Shown: in pieces, positions 7,807 to 16,286 of the stretch | How the letters are laid out: the number at the start of each line of letters is the position of its first letter | How positions within the stretch are numbered: position 1 is the stretch's first letter | Source of the DNA: Dehalobacterium formicoaceticum | GTDB lineage: Bacteria; Bacillota; Dehalobacteriia; Dehalobacteriales; Dehalobacteriaceae | Assembly: GCF_002224645.1 (NCBI RefSeq) | Contig: NZ_CP022121.1 | Span: 1,054,001-1,118,000, forward strand | Reading direction: 5' to 3' | DNA: 64,000 nt | Notes under the pieces: generated by a model | The model's input: only the letters and a program-made list of their open reading frames with translations | The model's database searches: none | Told to the model about the DNA's origin: nothing | Program-made: the position numbers and the translations under genes

Positions 7807-8889
7807 GTGGTGCCTGTCTTCGCTGTGATCATGGCGGGGGGCGCGGGAACGCGCTTTTGGCCGAAGAGCCGTTTGAAGAATCCGAAGCAATTCCTTCAGT
7901 TGCTGGGGAAGGCCAGCTTATTGGGAGATACGGTGCGCAGAGTCTCGATGTTGGTGGAACCGGAGCATTGTTTTGTCCTTACCCAGCTGCAATATCAGGA
8001 TCAGGTTCATGAAAGTATTCCGGAAATACCTCCGGAAAATGTTATCCTGGAACCGGCCAATCGGGATACAGCATCCTGTATCGGACTGGCCGCAATTAAA
8101 TTAGCCCGTATCAATTCGGAAGGTATCATGATGATTCTTCCTTCCGACCATTACATCGGTTATGAAACCGCCTTTATTAAAACACTGGAAAGTGCCATTT
8201 CCTATGTGGAAAAACAGAATTGCCTGATGACCTTGGGCATCAAGCCTGATTCTCCCAAAACAGGTTATGGCTATATTTGCTGCGGCAGGCAGCTGGACAC
8301 GGAAAAGGGATACCCTATTTATCACGTCCAAAAATTTACGGAGAAACCTGATCCGGTGACAGCAAGGAATTTTCTGAAACAGGGCAACTATCTTTGGAAC
8401 AGCGGAATCTTTGTCTGGAAAATATCCAGGATTCTTAAGGAAATTGAAGAGCATTTACCGGAACTTTATCAAAAACTACAGGAAATTGAGCCCTATTTAA
8501 ATACCCCTGAGGAAAAAAAAGTGCTGGATAAAGTATATCCTCAGTTCCCGAAAGTATCCATTGATTATGGGATTATGGAGAAAGCTCAGAACATCGCTAC
8601 TGTGACGGGAGATTTTATTTGGGATGATGTGGGAAGCTGGTCGGCTCTGGAAAAATATCTGCCCAAAGATGAAAGAAACAATACCCTGAATGGAGGAAAA
8701 CATATTGCTATTGACTCCCGGGGCTGCATTATTGATAGTGAGGCAAAATTAATCGCCACCATTGGGGTGGAAAATTTAATTATTATTCAATTTGAAGATG
8801 TCATGCTGGTCTGTCCCAAGGAACGGGATCAGGAAGTGAAACAGCTGGTAGAAAAGGTAAAAGGGCTGGACCTGGATGAATATTTATAG
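7807..8889 (+). CDS. manC: Mannose-1-phosphate guanylyltransferase
   Basis: Makes GDP-mannose from GTP and mannose-1-phosphate. The ~360-residue protein opens with the nucleotidyltransferase signature VIMAGGAGTRFWPKSR, then KQFLQLLG, ILPSDHYIG, FTEKPD and WNSGIFVWK, all typical of the family; the isomerase domain of bifunctional ManC/AlgA is absent. Several GTG codons are possible (7798, 7807, 7810); GGGAGG at 7793 favours 7807. It heads the spore-surface island, so GDP-mannose for the two glycosyltransferases nearby is a reasonable inference. Confidence 0.92.
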   Translation: MVPVFAVIMAGGAGTRFWPKSRLKNPKQFLQLLGKASLLGDTVRRVSMLVEPEHCFVLTQLQYQDQVHESIPEIPPENVILEPANRDTASCIGLAAIKLARINSEGIMMILPSDHYIGYETAFIKTLESAISYVEKQNCLMTLGIKPDSPKTGYGYICCGRQLDTEKGYPIYHVQKFTEKPDPVTARNFLKQGNYLWNSGIFVWKISRILKEIEEHLPELYQKLQEIEPYLNTPEEKKVLDKVYPQFPKVSIDYGIMEKAQNIATVTGDFIWDDVGSWSALEKYLPKDERNNTLNGGKHIAIDSRGCIIDSEAKLIATIGVENLIIIQFEDVMLVCPKERDQEVKQLVEKVKGLDLDEYL

Positions 8890-8989
8890 GGGCGATCCCC
8901 TTACTTTCTCATACTTGGAACAATGTACGAGCCGATGGGATATTATGATTACGAATAAGGCGTTTTACTTAAAGTCAGGGGTGAAGCCG

Positions 8990-9981
8990 ATGGGGCTAAG
9001 TCGCTTTCCCAGGTTCTTGCGCATTACGAAATAAAAGGACGAAAAATCACCACCCATAAGAATGTCAATAAAGTTTTTACGCCCCCCATGAATTATGCTT
9101 TAAAAAGGGTGAAAGGTAAGCCGGAAAGTTTATTATTCTATTTATCTGCCATGGAATATTTGTGGCAAAAAGGTTTCCATCATATTTCCCGGATCTGTCG
9201 GAATCAAGAAGGCGGCTTATATGTGGCAGAAGGTGAGGAGCTTTACTTTCTGACAGAATGGATCGAAGGGCCCTGTCTTGATTTCTCTCAAAGTGAACAA
9301 TTGGATTTAGCCGCTGATGTTTTGGGTTCTTTCCATCGTCAGGGGGCTGGTTTTATTCCTCCTGCAGATTGCCTCCCCAGAAATGATATCGGTCGCTGGC
9401 CTGACAAATGGCAGCTGCGCATCATGGACTTAAAAATCATGGGTAGTTTGTCCCGCGGGGGTAAAAATGATTTTGATCATCTGTTTCATCAAATGCTGCC
9501 TCAGGGGTTAAGGGATGCAGAGCAATCATTAAGCATGCTCCAAGGAGGGGAATACCGGTCATATTGCCGCACCTTGGAGGAGCGGAAACCCCTTTGTCAT
9601 CGGGATTTTGTTTACCATAACCTGATTCTTCATCAGGGAGAAGTCTTTATCATTGATTTTGAATACTGTGTGCAGGACTCTCCTCTGGTTGATTTAGCCC
9701 GGTTCCTGAGAACCTCTTTTGTGGAGCAGCCTTGGGAGATCAAAACCGGGGGGCGCATCTTAGCCCGCTACCAGGATCAGGCTCCCTTATCGCCTGCAGA
9801 GCAAACATTACTGCTGGCTCTGCTGGTTTTCCCTCATGAGTTATGGAGAGCCGGGCATAATTGGTATTTATCCGGGCAGAGGAAAAAAAACGCTTATCAA
9901 CTTTTATGCTGCTATGGAGAAATTTACCACCGTAAAGTACAATTCTGGAGAAAAATGGAACAAGGATTCCTCTCCCTTTAA
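8990..9981 (+). CDS. CotS-family spore coat kinase-like protein, frame interrupted near the start
   Basis: Aminoglycoside/choline-kinase-fold protein of the CotS family. Catalytic residues are present: CHRDFVYHNLI (His-x-Asp....Asn) and IIDFEYC. The first ATG in this frame (9088) cuts off a CotS-like N-terminus (LSQVLAHYEIKGRKITTHKN) encoded from about 8993 with no start codon. One extra G in the GGGG at 8992-8995 would join the ATG at 8990 to that frame. As written the gene lacks its proper start; a sequence error or true frameshift are both possible. Stops at 9981, 12 bases before the next CotS-like gene. Confidence 0.75.
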
Positions 9982-9993
9982 GGAGTTGAAAGC

Positions 9994-11001
9994 ATGGGAG
10001 AAAAGGATTTATTGCCGGAAGATTTTATTGGTATTTTAGATCGGTATGAATTACAGGCCCTGCACATTGAACCTTATAAGATGGTCTACCGGGTAGAAGG
10101 GCGTGATGGTTTTTTTGCCTTAAAGGAAATAAAGTTTCCGGAAGATGAATTTTGTTATATTTATGGGGCGATGGAGCACCTGGCAGCCCACGGTTTTTCT
10201 GCCATCAACCGTACGATACCCACCAGGGATGGTTACCCTTATGCCTTATGGAAGGGTAAACGATATGCCCTTTCCCGGTGGATCGGGGGCAGAGAAGCGG
10301 ATTACAGCCGGAGAGGCGACTTAAAAACCGCCGCCCGCACACTGGCAGCTCTGCATCAAGCCTCTGAGGGTTATTTTCCTCCTCCCTGGGAGGGACGCAT
10401 CAAATGGGGGACCTGGCAATCCTCCATGGAGGACAAAATGAATCAGCTCCTTGATTTTAAACATGGGGTGCGGCGCATCAAACGAAAAAGCAATTTTGAT
10501 CTCATTTTTTTATCATCAGTGGACTATTATATATCAGAATGTATCAAAGCACTGGAACTCCTGGATAAAAGCGCCTATGATCAAATTAATCAGAAAGAAG
10601 CGGCCAGACAATTTTTTTGTCATCATGATTTTGCCCATCACAATGTCATCATTGATGAACAGGGGCAGGGCTATGTCATCGATTTTGATTATTGTATCAG
10701 CGATCTTCGTTGCCATGATTTGGGCAGTCTGATGCTGCGCGTCTTAAAGAGAAGCGGCTGGGATCAGAATCAGGCTCTTCTGGCCTTAAAATATTATCGG
10801 CAGGTACGTAAGGTTTCCTCCAAGGAACGAGATGTATTACAGAGTTTTTTAAGGTTTCCCCAAGATTTTTGGCAGGTGGCCTTTGCCTGTTATGTAGAAC
10901 AAAACCAATCTGAAGAACGGCTGCTGAGAAAGCTGCAAACCTGGGTCTTAGATAAACCACTGCGGGAAAAAGGTCTTCACAAACTGGCTAAACTGATATA
11001 A
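9994..11001 (+). CDS. CotS-family spore coat kinase-like protein
   Basis: A 335-residue CotS-family protein, full length. N-lobe: RYELQALHIEPYKMVYRVEG and FFALKEIKF (ATP lysine region). Catalytic loop CHHDFAHHNVII and metal-binding VIDFDYC are intact. CotS proteins are found in the Bacillus spore coat and resemble small-molecule kinases, but substrates are not established. AAGGAG precedes the ATG. It is tightly linked to the CotS-like gene before it and the glycosyltransferase after it (17 bases), so a mother-cell operon is likely. Confidence 0.9.
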   Translation: MGEKDLLPEDFIGILDRYELQALHIEPYKMVYRVEGRDGFFALKEIKFPEDEFCYIYGAMEHLAAHGFSAINRTIPTRDGYPYALWKGKRYALSRWIGGREADYSRRGDLKTAARTLAALHQASEGYFPPPWEGRIKWGTWQSSMEDKMNQLLDFKHGVRRIKRKSNFDLIFLSSVDYYISECIKALELLDKSAYDQINQKEAARQFFCHHDFAHHNVIIDEQGQGYVIDFDYCISDLRCHDLGSLMLRVLKRSGWDQNQALLALKYYRQVRKVSSKERDVLQSFLRFPQDFWQVAFACYVEQNQSEERLLRKLQTWVLDKPLREKGLHKLAKLI

Positions 11002-11017
11002 TGGGGTGAAAGAGAGG

Positions 11018-12139
11018 ATGAAAGTTGGCATAGACAGCCGCGCGGCGATCTGGTATCGGGGAACCGGCATGGGGACTTACACTTATCAATTAATCCGCAA
11101 TATTTATTTGATTGACAAGAAAAATGAATACCATTTCTTTTTACCCAATGAAAAATTTCAGGGGACGGATCCCCTTACCAGCGGGGTCTTTCAAAGCATT
11201 GCCCAAAACACAGATGCCTTTTGGGAAACAGTCATTGCCCAGGAAACCATTACCCCGGACGCCATTGATATTTATCATGTTCCCCAAAATGGCATCGGTT
11301 TACCGCCGAAAAAAGACTATCCCACGGTAGTCACCGTTCATGATTTAATCCCCTATGTTCTGCCGGAGGTGGCAGGACCCGGATACCTGAAGATTTTTCA
11401 AAAGGAGATGCCCCGGATCCTGGAAGAAACAGATCATGTGATTACGGTTTCCGAACATTCAAAAAAAGATTTAATGACGGTCATGGGGGTGCCGGAAAAG
11501 ATGATTTCGGTCATCTATGAGGCACCAGAGTCCACGTATAAACCTATCAAACGGGAAGTGGCCAAAGCACGGATTAAAAACAAATATGGGATCAAGGGTC
11601 GGTTTATTCTTTATATCGGCGGCTTTAATCCCCGGAAAAATATTAAGGGCTTAATTCAAGCCTATCATAAAATCTATAAGGATTTAAAAACTCCCTGCCA
11701 ATTGGTGATTCTGGGGAAACCCTCCCGAGACTATCCATCTTTGATCAAGTTAGTGGAAAGTCTTGATTTAGAAGAATGGGTGCTCTTTCCGGGATTTATC
11801 CCCATGCAGGATTTGCCTTTTTTCTATAATGCAGGGGATTTATTTGCCTATCCTTCCTTTTACGAAGGATTTGGCTTACCTCCCATTGAAGCTTTGGCCT
11901 GCGGCACGCCCACCATCGTTTCCAATGTCTCTTCTCTCCCGGAGGTAGTAGGAGATGCAGCCCTTTTGGTCAATCCCCATGATTTGCTGGCTTTAGCGGG
12001 AGCCATGCATCGGGTGCTGACGGAGCCGGTCTTGGAGCAGGAATTAAGAAAAAAGGGGTTAAGAAGGGCGGAAAGCTTTTCCTGGACGAAAACAGCAGCT
12101 CAAACCATCAAGGTTTATCAGGAGGTCCTGGGATGCTGA
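11018..12139 (+). CDS. Glycosyltransferase family 4-like (GT-B)
   Basis: A 373-residue GT-B enzyme. The N-terminal domain begins MKVGIDSRAAIWYRGTGMGT; the C-terminal donor domain has YIGGFNPRKNIKGLIQA, FPGFIPMQDLPFFYNAGD and YEGFGLPPIEALACGTP with the E-x7-E nucleotide-sugar motif. The frame starts at GTG 11006, but ATG 11018 aligns with the paralogue at 20051 and has a GGGGTG site. With manC nearby a GDP-mannose donor is plausible. Probably modifies the spore surface; acceptor unknown. Closed by the hairpin at 12154. Confidence 0.92.
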   Translation: MKVGIDSRAAIWYRGTGMGTYTYQLIRNIYLIDKKNEYHFFLPNEKFQGTDPLTSGVFQSIAQNTDAFWETVIAQETITPDAIDIYHVPQNGIGLPPKKDYPTVVTVHDLIPYVLPEVAGPGYLKIFQKEMPRILEETDHVITVSEHSKKDLMTVMGVPEKMISVIYEAPESTYKPIKREVAKARIKNKYGIKGRFILYIGGFNPRKNIKGLIQAYHKIYKDLKTPCQLVILGKPSRDYPSLIKLVESLDLEEWVLFPGFIPMQDLPFFYNAGDLFAYPSFYEGFGLPPIEALACGTPTIVSNVSSLPEVVGDAALLVNPHDLLALAGAMHRVLTEPVLEQELRKKGLRRAESFSWTKTAAQTIKVYQEVLGC

Positions 12140-12153
12140 GCAACAAATAAGAA

Positions 12154-12182
12154 GCAGATGCCATTTGACATCTGCCTTTTTA
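12154..12182. terminator. Terminator between convergent genes
   Basis: GCAGATG pairs with CATCTGC around eight bases, followed by CTTTTTAAT on the plus strand; it may serve both the glycosyltransferase and the convergent ppiB. Confidence 0.75.
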
Positions 12183-12205
12183 ATACTTTCAGAAAGAATA
12201 TCCTG

Positions 12206-12706
12206 TTATTCCTGATCAAAGAGTTCCACAGTGACCTTTTTCATTTTTTGATCTTGGAGAGGCTTGTCCATATGATTTCTCTCACTTTGGACGATCTCAT
12301 CCACGGTTTCCATACCGGAAATAACTTTACCGAAGGATGCATATTGCCCGTCTAAGTGGGGGGAATCGGCAACCATAATAAAAAACTGGGAACCGGCGGA
12401 ATTGGGATCCATCGCCCGGGCCATGGACAGTACTCCTCGGGTATGCTTCAGATTGTTAGGAAAACCATTGGCGGCAAATTCTCCTTTGATGGTCTTTCCC
12501 GGGCCGCCCATGCCGGAACCTTGAGGACAACCTCCTTGAATCATAAAGCCGGGGATGACGCGATGAAAAATCAATCCGTCATAAAAGCCTTCTTGGACAA
12601 GGGAAATAAAATTCTGAACCGAGATCGGGGCAACTTCTTGATATAATTCAATTTCGATTTTTTGGCCCTTTTCCATTTCGATGGTGACCAATGGGTTTTT
12701 TGACAT
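12206..12706 (-). CDS. ppiB: Peptidyl-prolyl cis-trans isomerase, cyclophilin type
   Basis: Cytosolic cyclophilin of 166 residues without signal peptide. It contains FHRVIPGFMIQGGCPQG (catalytic Arg), MARAMDPNSAGSQFFI and the C-terminal FGKVISGMETVDEI. It would catalyse proline isomerisation in protein folding. It is encoded opposite to the surrounding spore genes, with AAGGAGATG just before the start, and looks like an independent housekeeping gene inside the island. Confidence 0.96.
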   Translation of the reverse strand: MSKNPLVTIEMEKGQKIEIELYQEVAPISVQNFISLVQEGFYDGLIFHRVIPGFMIQGGCPQGSGMGGPGKTIKGEFAANGFPNNLKHTRGVLSMARAMDPNSAGSQFFIMVADSPHLDGQYASFGKVISGMETVDEIVQSERNHMDKPLQDQKMKKVTVELFDQE

Positions 12707-12836
12707 GATACATCTCCTTATTTTTTATAGCATTGCTATTAATATACCAAAATTTCCTGATCATTAGTATAGAATTTAGTCATATTAAAAGGATGCATGC
12801 ATATCTTTTTGTAGAGGAAAACCGGGAGGAGATGCT

Positions 12837-14021
12837 ATGGTTAAGGATGTTTTTGCACCGGTGGTTAAAACACTGTTTATTCCGGAAGGTAATCCCGGTG
12901 TACAGGAAATTAAGGAGATTCGGGCTGTGCCCCGTATGACCCAGGCTGAGGGAGATGATCAGGAAATCACTATTTCCGGGGAAATGGATCTAAAAATCCG
13001 TTATCTTCCCATCGATGATATGGATGAGGATATTCCCTGGAGAAGCATACAATTAACGGAAAATGAAACCTGGAGTGCTGCTGAAAACGAAGAACAGGTG
13101 ATTGCCCGCCTGAAATCTGCCCTGAAAGATGAAGAAGAAGAGACGGTCCAAGAAAGGCTTAAAGATGATGAGACAAGGGAACTGGAAATATGCGTTCCTT
13201 TTACTTTAGCCATTGATACGGAAGGACTTTGCCGGGATCATCCCATGACCATGAATCCCTCTGTTCATAGCAGCAACTGGTTTTTGGTTAATCCCAAGGC
13301 AATTGAGTATGAGGCGGTATTACAGCTGATCACGGAGGAAAATGCAGAACCTGTTTTTAGAGCGGAGGAGCCGATTCCTTTGGATGAGGAGTTCAGGGAA
13401 GCTTCAAATACAGAGCCCATATCTGTGGCAGAAGAGTACAGAGAGATTCCAAGTACCAAGTCCATTCTATTAGAAGAGGAGTACAGAGAGATTCCAAGTA
13501 CCGAGCCCATTCTATTAGAAGAGGAGTCCAGAGAGATTTCAAGTGCTGAACCCATTCTATTAGAAGAGGAGTCCGGGGAAGTTCCAAAGGCCGAGCCAAT
13601 TTTGACGGAAGAAGTATATTATGAGGCGGAAAATTATCGGACTGAAGAAAATGAAGAGATTCCGGAATTGTACGCTCAGACAAATGACTGGGAAGAGATC
13701 CCAACAGAGACAGCAAGTAAAGATTCATTTAGCGAAAGAGAAATCCCGCAATTCCGGGAAGTGGTGCCACTGGAAAATCAGGTACCCTTGCCCTTGCCTC
13801 AAAAATTGATTAAAGTGGCAGCTAAAGAAAAGGAGGTCAGGTCTGAATCTTCCGGCAGACAAAGCTATTTTCAAATGAAATTTTATCGGGTTCAGGCAGG
13901 AGAGGATTTAGACGCCATTGCCGATAAATTCGGGATTTCCAGAGAACGAATCAGCACCTTCAATGCCATCCATGAAGAAGAGATCAGAACCGGCTTGCTG
14001 TTGTCTATTCCCGGAAGCTGA
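12837..14021 (+). CDS. SipL/SpoVID-like spore coat morphogenesis protein with LysM domain
   Basis: A 394-residue cytoplasmic protein, very acidic. Residues ~1-165 resemble a DUF3794/SPOCS region (TLFIPEGNPGVQEIKEIRAV ... ISGEMDLKIRYLP ... EICVPFTLAID). Residues ~179-268 are six tandem 15-residue units. Residues ~347-392 are a LysM domain (FYRVQAGEDLDAIADKFGIS). This layout matches SipL/SpoVID, which bind SpoIVA through LysM and attach the coat to the forespore; assignment is by architecture. GGGAGGAG precedes the ATG. It ends in a terminator at 14041 and is followed by two pseudokinase-like CotS genes. Confidence 0.82.
   Translation: MVKDVFAPVVKTLFIPEGNPGVQEIKEIRAVPRMTQAEGDDQEITISGEMDLKIRYLPIDDMDEDIPWRSIQLTENETWSAAENEEQVIARLKSALKDEEEETVQERLKDDETRELEICVPFTLAIDTEGLCRDHPMTMNPSVHSSNWFLVNPKAIEYEAVLQLITEENAEPVFRAEEPIPLDEEFREASNTEPISVAEEYREIPSTKSILLEEEYREIPSTEPILLEEESREISSAEPILLEEESGEVPKAEPILTEEVYYEAENYRTEENEEIPELYAQTNDWEEIPTETASKDSFSEREIPQFREVVPLENQVPLPLPQKLIKVAAKEKEVRSESSGRQSYFQMKFYRVQAGEDLDAIADKFGISRERISTFNAIHEEEIRTGLLLSIPGS
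13371..13640 (+). repeat. Six tandem 45-bp units coding acidic 15-residue repeats
   Basis: Units begin at 13371, 13416, 13461, 13506, 13551 and 13596. The core unit reads PILLEEESREISSAE with variants; the third and fourth are almost identical in DNA, pointing to recent duplication. They form the linker between the N-terminal domain and LysM. Confidence 0.9.
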
Positions 14022-14040
14022 AGATAAGATGTACAGCGAT

Positions 14041-14070
14041 AAGCACAACTGCAAATGTTGTGCTTTTTAA
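14041..14070 (+). terminator. Terminator after SipL-like gene
   Basis: AGCACAAC pairs with GTTGTGCT, followed by TTTTAA. The hairpin contains the upstream in-frame ATG at 14055 of the next gene, which therefore is not used as start. Confidence 0.85.
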
Positions 14071-14093
14071 AGTTATTAAAGGAGTGGAGAAAG

Positions 14094-15092
14094 GTGGCAA
14101 GAGGAGATCGATATCAGCGCACCATTGCTAAGCTGCATCTGGATAGGCACACGATCGAACAATGGGAATTTAAAATCTTCGACGGATCATTTCAACGAGG
14201 GGTTATTAAGCTGGAAACGGAAGTAGGTGCTAAATGTTTACAAATCAGAAGGGCTTTTCCCGACCAGATATTTCATTATTATTTATTGATGGAGCATTTG
14301 GCGCACCAGGGATTTAAAAATATTCCCCGTTTGATTCGGACAAAATTCGGAGCGCCTTATTTAGAAGCAGCAGGAAACTTTTACTGTGTTTCTGATTGGA
14401 TTTCCGGAAATCCTGTAAATTTCCGGGATGACCAAGATGTGCTTCAAACGGCGCAAGGTCTGGGTAAATTACATCTGGCCTCCAGAGGTTTTTATTTCAC
14501 GGGCGAAAAATGGGAGCAAACAGATGCAAATCCCTGGGCAGCAGATTTCTTAAGGACTGCTTCTCAAATTGTCCGTCTGAAGGGGCAGATCAAAAAACCG
14601 CTTTTCTTTAAAGAAAGTCTAGAGCGTATGGCGGACCAGGCAGTTACTGCCGCAAAATTCTTCACCGGACCGGAATATAAGTTCCTCAAAGAACAAGTGG
14701 CCCAGGATTTAAGCATCTGTCATAGCGCCTTGACTCAGGAGCATCTGATTATGGGTTGGTCCCAGGAAGTATCTTTCACCGGTCTGATGCATTGGAAGAG
14801 GGATCTGCCCCTGCGGGATTTAATTGATTTTTTATTTATTGTCGGCAGGGAAAACCAATGGGATGAAACTTTGTGTCAAAAGGTGGTCACCCAATATGAT
14901 CAAATCCTTCATCTAGAGCCCCGGGAACTTCGTCTGCTGAGAGGAATCATGATGTTTCCGCGGGGTTATTGGGAACTGCTTCATGAAATGGCCGGTCAAA
15001 ATTCTAAGGGGAAAGATGCCAAAAAGCGCCTGGAAGATTTTTGGAGCCAGGAAGAAAAAAAAGAAGGATTTCTTTCATGTTTGTTTGCCTAA
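14094..15092 (+). CDS. CotS-family protein with lost catalytic residues (pseudokinase)
   Basis: About 332 residues with the CotS layout (YLLMEHLAHQGFKNIPRLIR, FYCVSDWISGNPVNF, GLGKLHLASRGFYF). The catalytic loop reads CHSALTQEHLIM where active relatives have CHRDFVYHNLIL, so Asp and Asn are gone; the IDFDY motif is replaced by GLMHWKRD. I infer a non-catalytic structural or binding role. The start is GTG 14094 with AAAGGAG nine bases upstream; the earlier ATG lies in a terminator hairpin. It follows the SipL-like gene and is followed at 28 bases by a second degenerate copy. Confidence 0.85.
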   Translation: MARGDRYQRTIAKLHLDRHTIEQWEFKIFDGSFQRGVIKLETEVGAKCLQIRRAFPDQIFHYYLLMEHLAHQGFKNIPRLIRTKFGAPYLEAAGNFYCVSDWISGNPVNFRDDQDVLQTAQGLGKLHLASRGFYFTGEKWEQTDANPWAADFLRTASQIVRLKGQIKKPLFFKESLERMADQAVTAAKFFTGPEYKFLKEQVAQDLSICHSALTQEHLIMGWSQEVSFTGLMHWKRDLPLRDLIDFLFIVGRENQWDETLCQKVVTQYDQILHLEPRELRLLRGIMMFPRGYWELLHEMAGQNSKGKDAKKRLEDFWSQEEKKEGFLSCLFA

Positions 15093-15120
15093 GGGGTTTG
15101 CGGAGAAAGGGGGAAGGTTT

Positions 15121-16176
15121 TTGGCTCGTAAGCGCAGGTCTTTGGTCAAAAGAGAAACCAAGTTGATGCAGGAGTTTTTAGATAAAGGAGAGATTTTGCA
15201 GGAATGGGATCTTTCCATTAAAAGAATGAAAAAAATAAATAACGATTATAAAATTAAAACCCATAAAGGAGAAAAAATACTGAAAATTGCCTTTCAGGAA
15301 GATCGGGTGATGTTTATGCACCTGGCTTTGGAGCACTTGGCCGGACAGGGTTGTTTTCAGGGGATACCCCGCTTAATTCCCACCAAGTATGGTGACTTTT
15401 ATGTCAAAAGCGATTTAGGCATTTATTATTTGACGGACTGGGTGGGGGGGAAACAAGGAAAAAGGGATGAATTAGATCAAGTACTGGCTTTTGCCAGGTA
15501 CCTGGGGGAAATCCATTTATCGGCCATGTTTTTCCATGCAGTTCCTCCCTGGGCCATCAGGGAACGTTGGGATGATATTGCACAAGGGATGACGGAAAAA
15601 ACATCCTGGGCGGAAGAAAACCTGAATCATTTACCACCGGAGGTTCAGACAGCTTGGGCGTCTTATGAAATCATCGCCCACAAGGCAGCAAATTTATTAA
15701 AGCTCGCCGGATATCCTGCTTTGGTGGAGGCGGCCAAGGAGAATAAAACCTTTTGCCATCGCCGCTTCGAACCTGGGCAGGGGATTATTGCCAAAGGAGT
15801 CACCCATATCCGTCATTGGGAACATTGCGCTTACGGTGTACAGGTAGGAGATCTGGTCTATTTTATGCAGCAGGTCATGCCATATTTCCAATGGAATCAG
15901 CAAATTGGGGAACAGATTATTACTTCCTATCATCGCACCAAACATCTTTCCCGAGAAGAGGTCATGACCTTGGAGGCTGCCTTAATGTACCCGGATACTT
16001 TTGTCAGGTTCATGAAAAAGTGCCGCTTGAGTAAATTTCCCCCCGATGAATTCTCCAAGAAGTTTGCCCAGGCACATTTAGAAGAGCAGGAGAAGCACCG
16101 GTTTATCGAAGCAGCCTTCGGTGGGATCCGGGGAAAGGAAGGGAAGTCTCTCCCGGAAGATGATGAAGAAGCTTAG
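15121..16176 (+). CDS. CotS-family protein with lost catalytic residues (pseudokinase)
   Basis: Second degenerate CotS paralogue, ~351 residues. Family landmarks are LALEHLAGQGCFQGIPRLIP, IYYLTDWVGG and ARYLGEIHLS. The catalytic loop is FCHRRFEPGQGII (Asp replaced by Arg, Asn lost) and the metal motif is IRHWEHC instead of IDFDYC; both degenerate copies have His-Trp at this place. The C-terminal tail is acidic (SLPEDDEEA). The open frame reaches 14983, but TTG 15121 with GGGGGAAGG upstream avoids overlap with the gene before. It ends near a hairpin at 16192. Confidence 0.82.
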   Translation: MARKRRSLVKRETKLMQEFLDKGEILQEWDLSIKRMKKINNDYKIKTHKGEKILKIAFQEDRVMFMHLALEHLAGQGCFQGIPRLIPTKYGDFYVKSDLGIYYLTDWVGGKQGKRDELDQVLAFARYLGEIHLSAMFFHAVPPWAIRERWDDIAQGMTEKTSWAEENLNHLPPEVQTAWASYEIIAHKAANLLKLAGYPALVEAAKENKTFCHRRFEPGQGIIAKGVTHIRHWEHCAYGVQVGDLVYFMQQVMPYFQWNQQIGEQIITSYHRTKHLSREEVMTLEAALMYPDTFVRFMKKCRLSKFPPDEFSKKFAQAHLEEQEKHRFIEAAFGGIRGKEGKSLPEDDEEA

Positions 16177-16191
16177 AAAGGTGCCGAAACC

Positions 16192-16245
16192 AAAGGGACG
16201 GGATCGTGGCATCATCTGCGATGGTGTCAACAGTCCCGTCCCTTT
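16192..16245. terminator. Long hairpin between convergent CotS-like gene and gdhA
   Basis: AAAGGGACGGGA at 16192-16203 pairs perfectly with TCCCGTCCCTTT at 16234-16245 around a 30-base loop. There is no clear T run on either side, so it may be a bidirectional terminator or a REP-like palindrome. Confidence 0.6.
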
Positions 16246-16286
16246 ACTTAATTTATGTCTTTCCCGTCTTTTGTGTAGTTTTACTT

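Noticed and set aside
16192-16245. CRISPR-like or longer repeat array
   Set aside because: A single palindrome with no further copies seen in the window.
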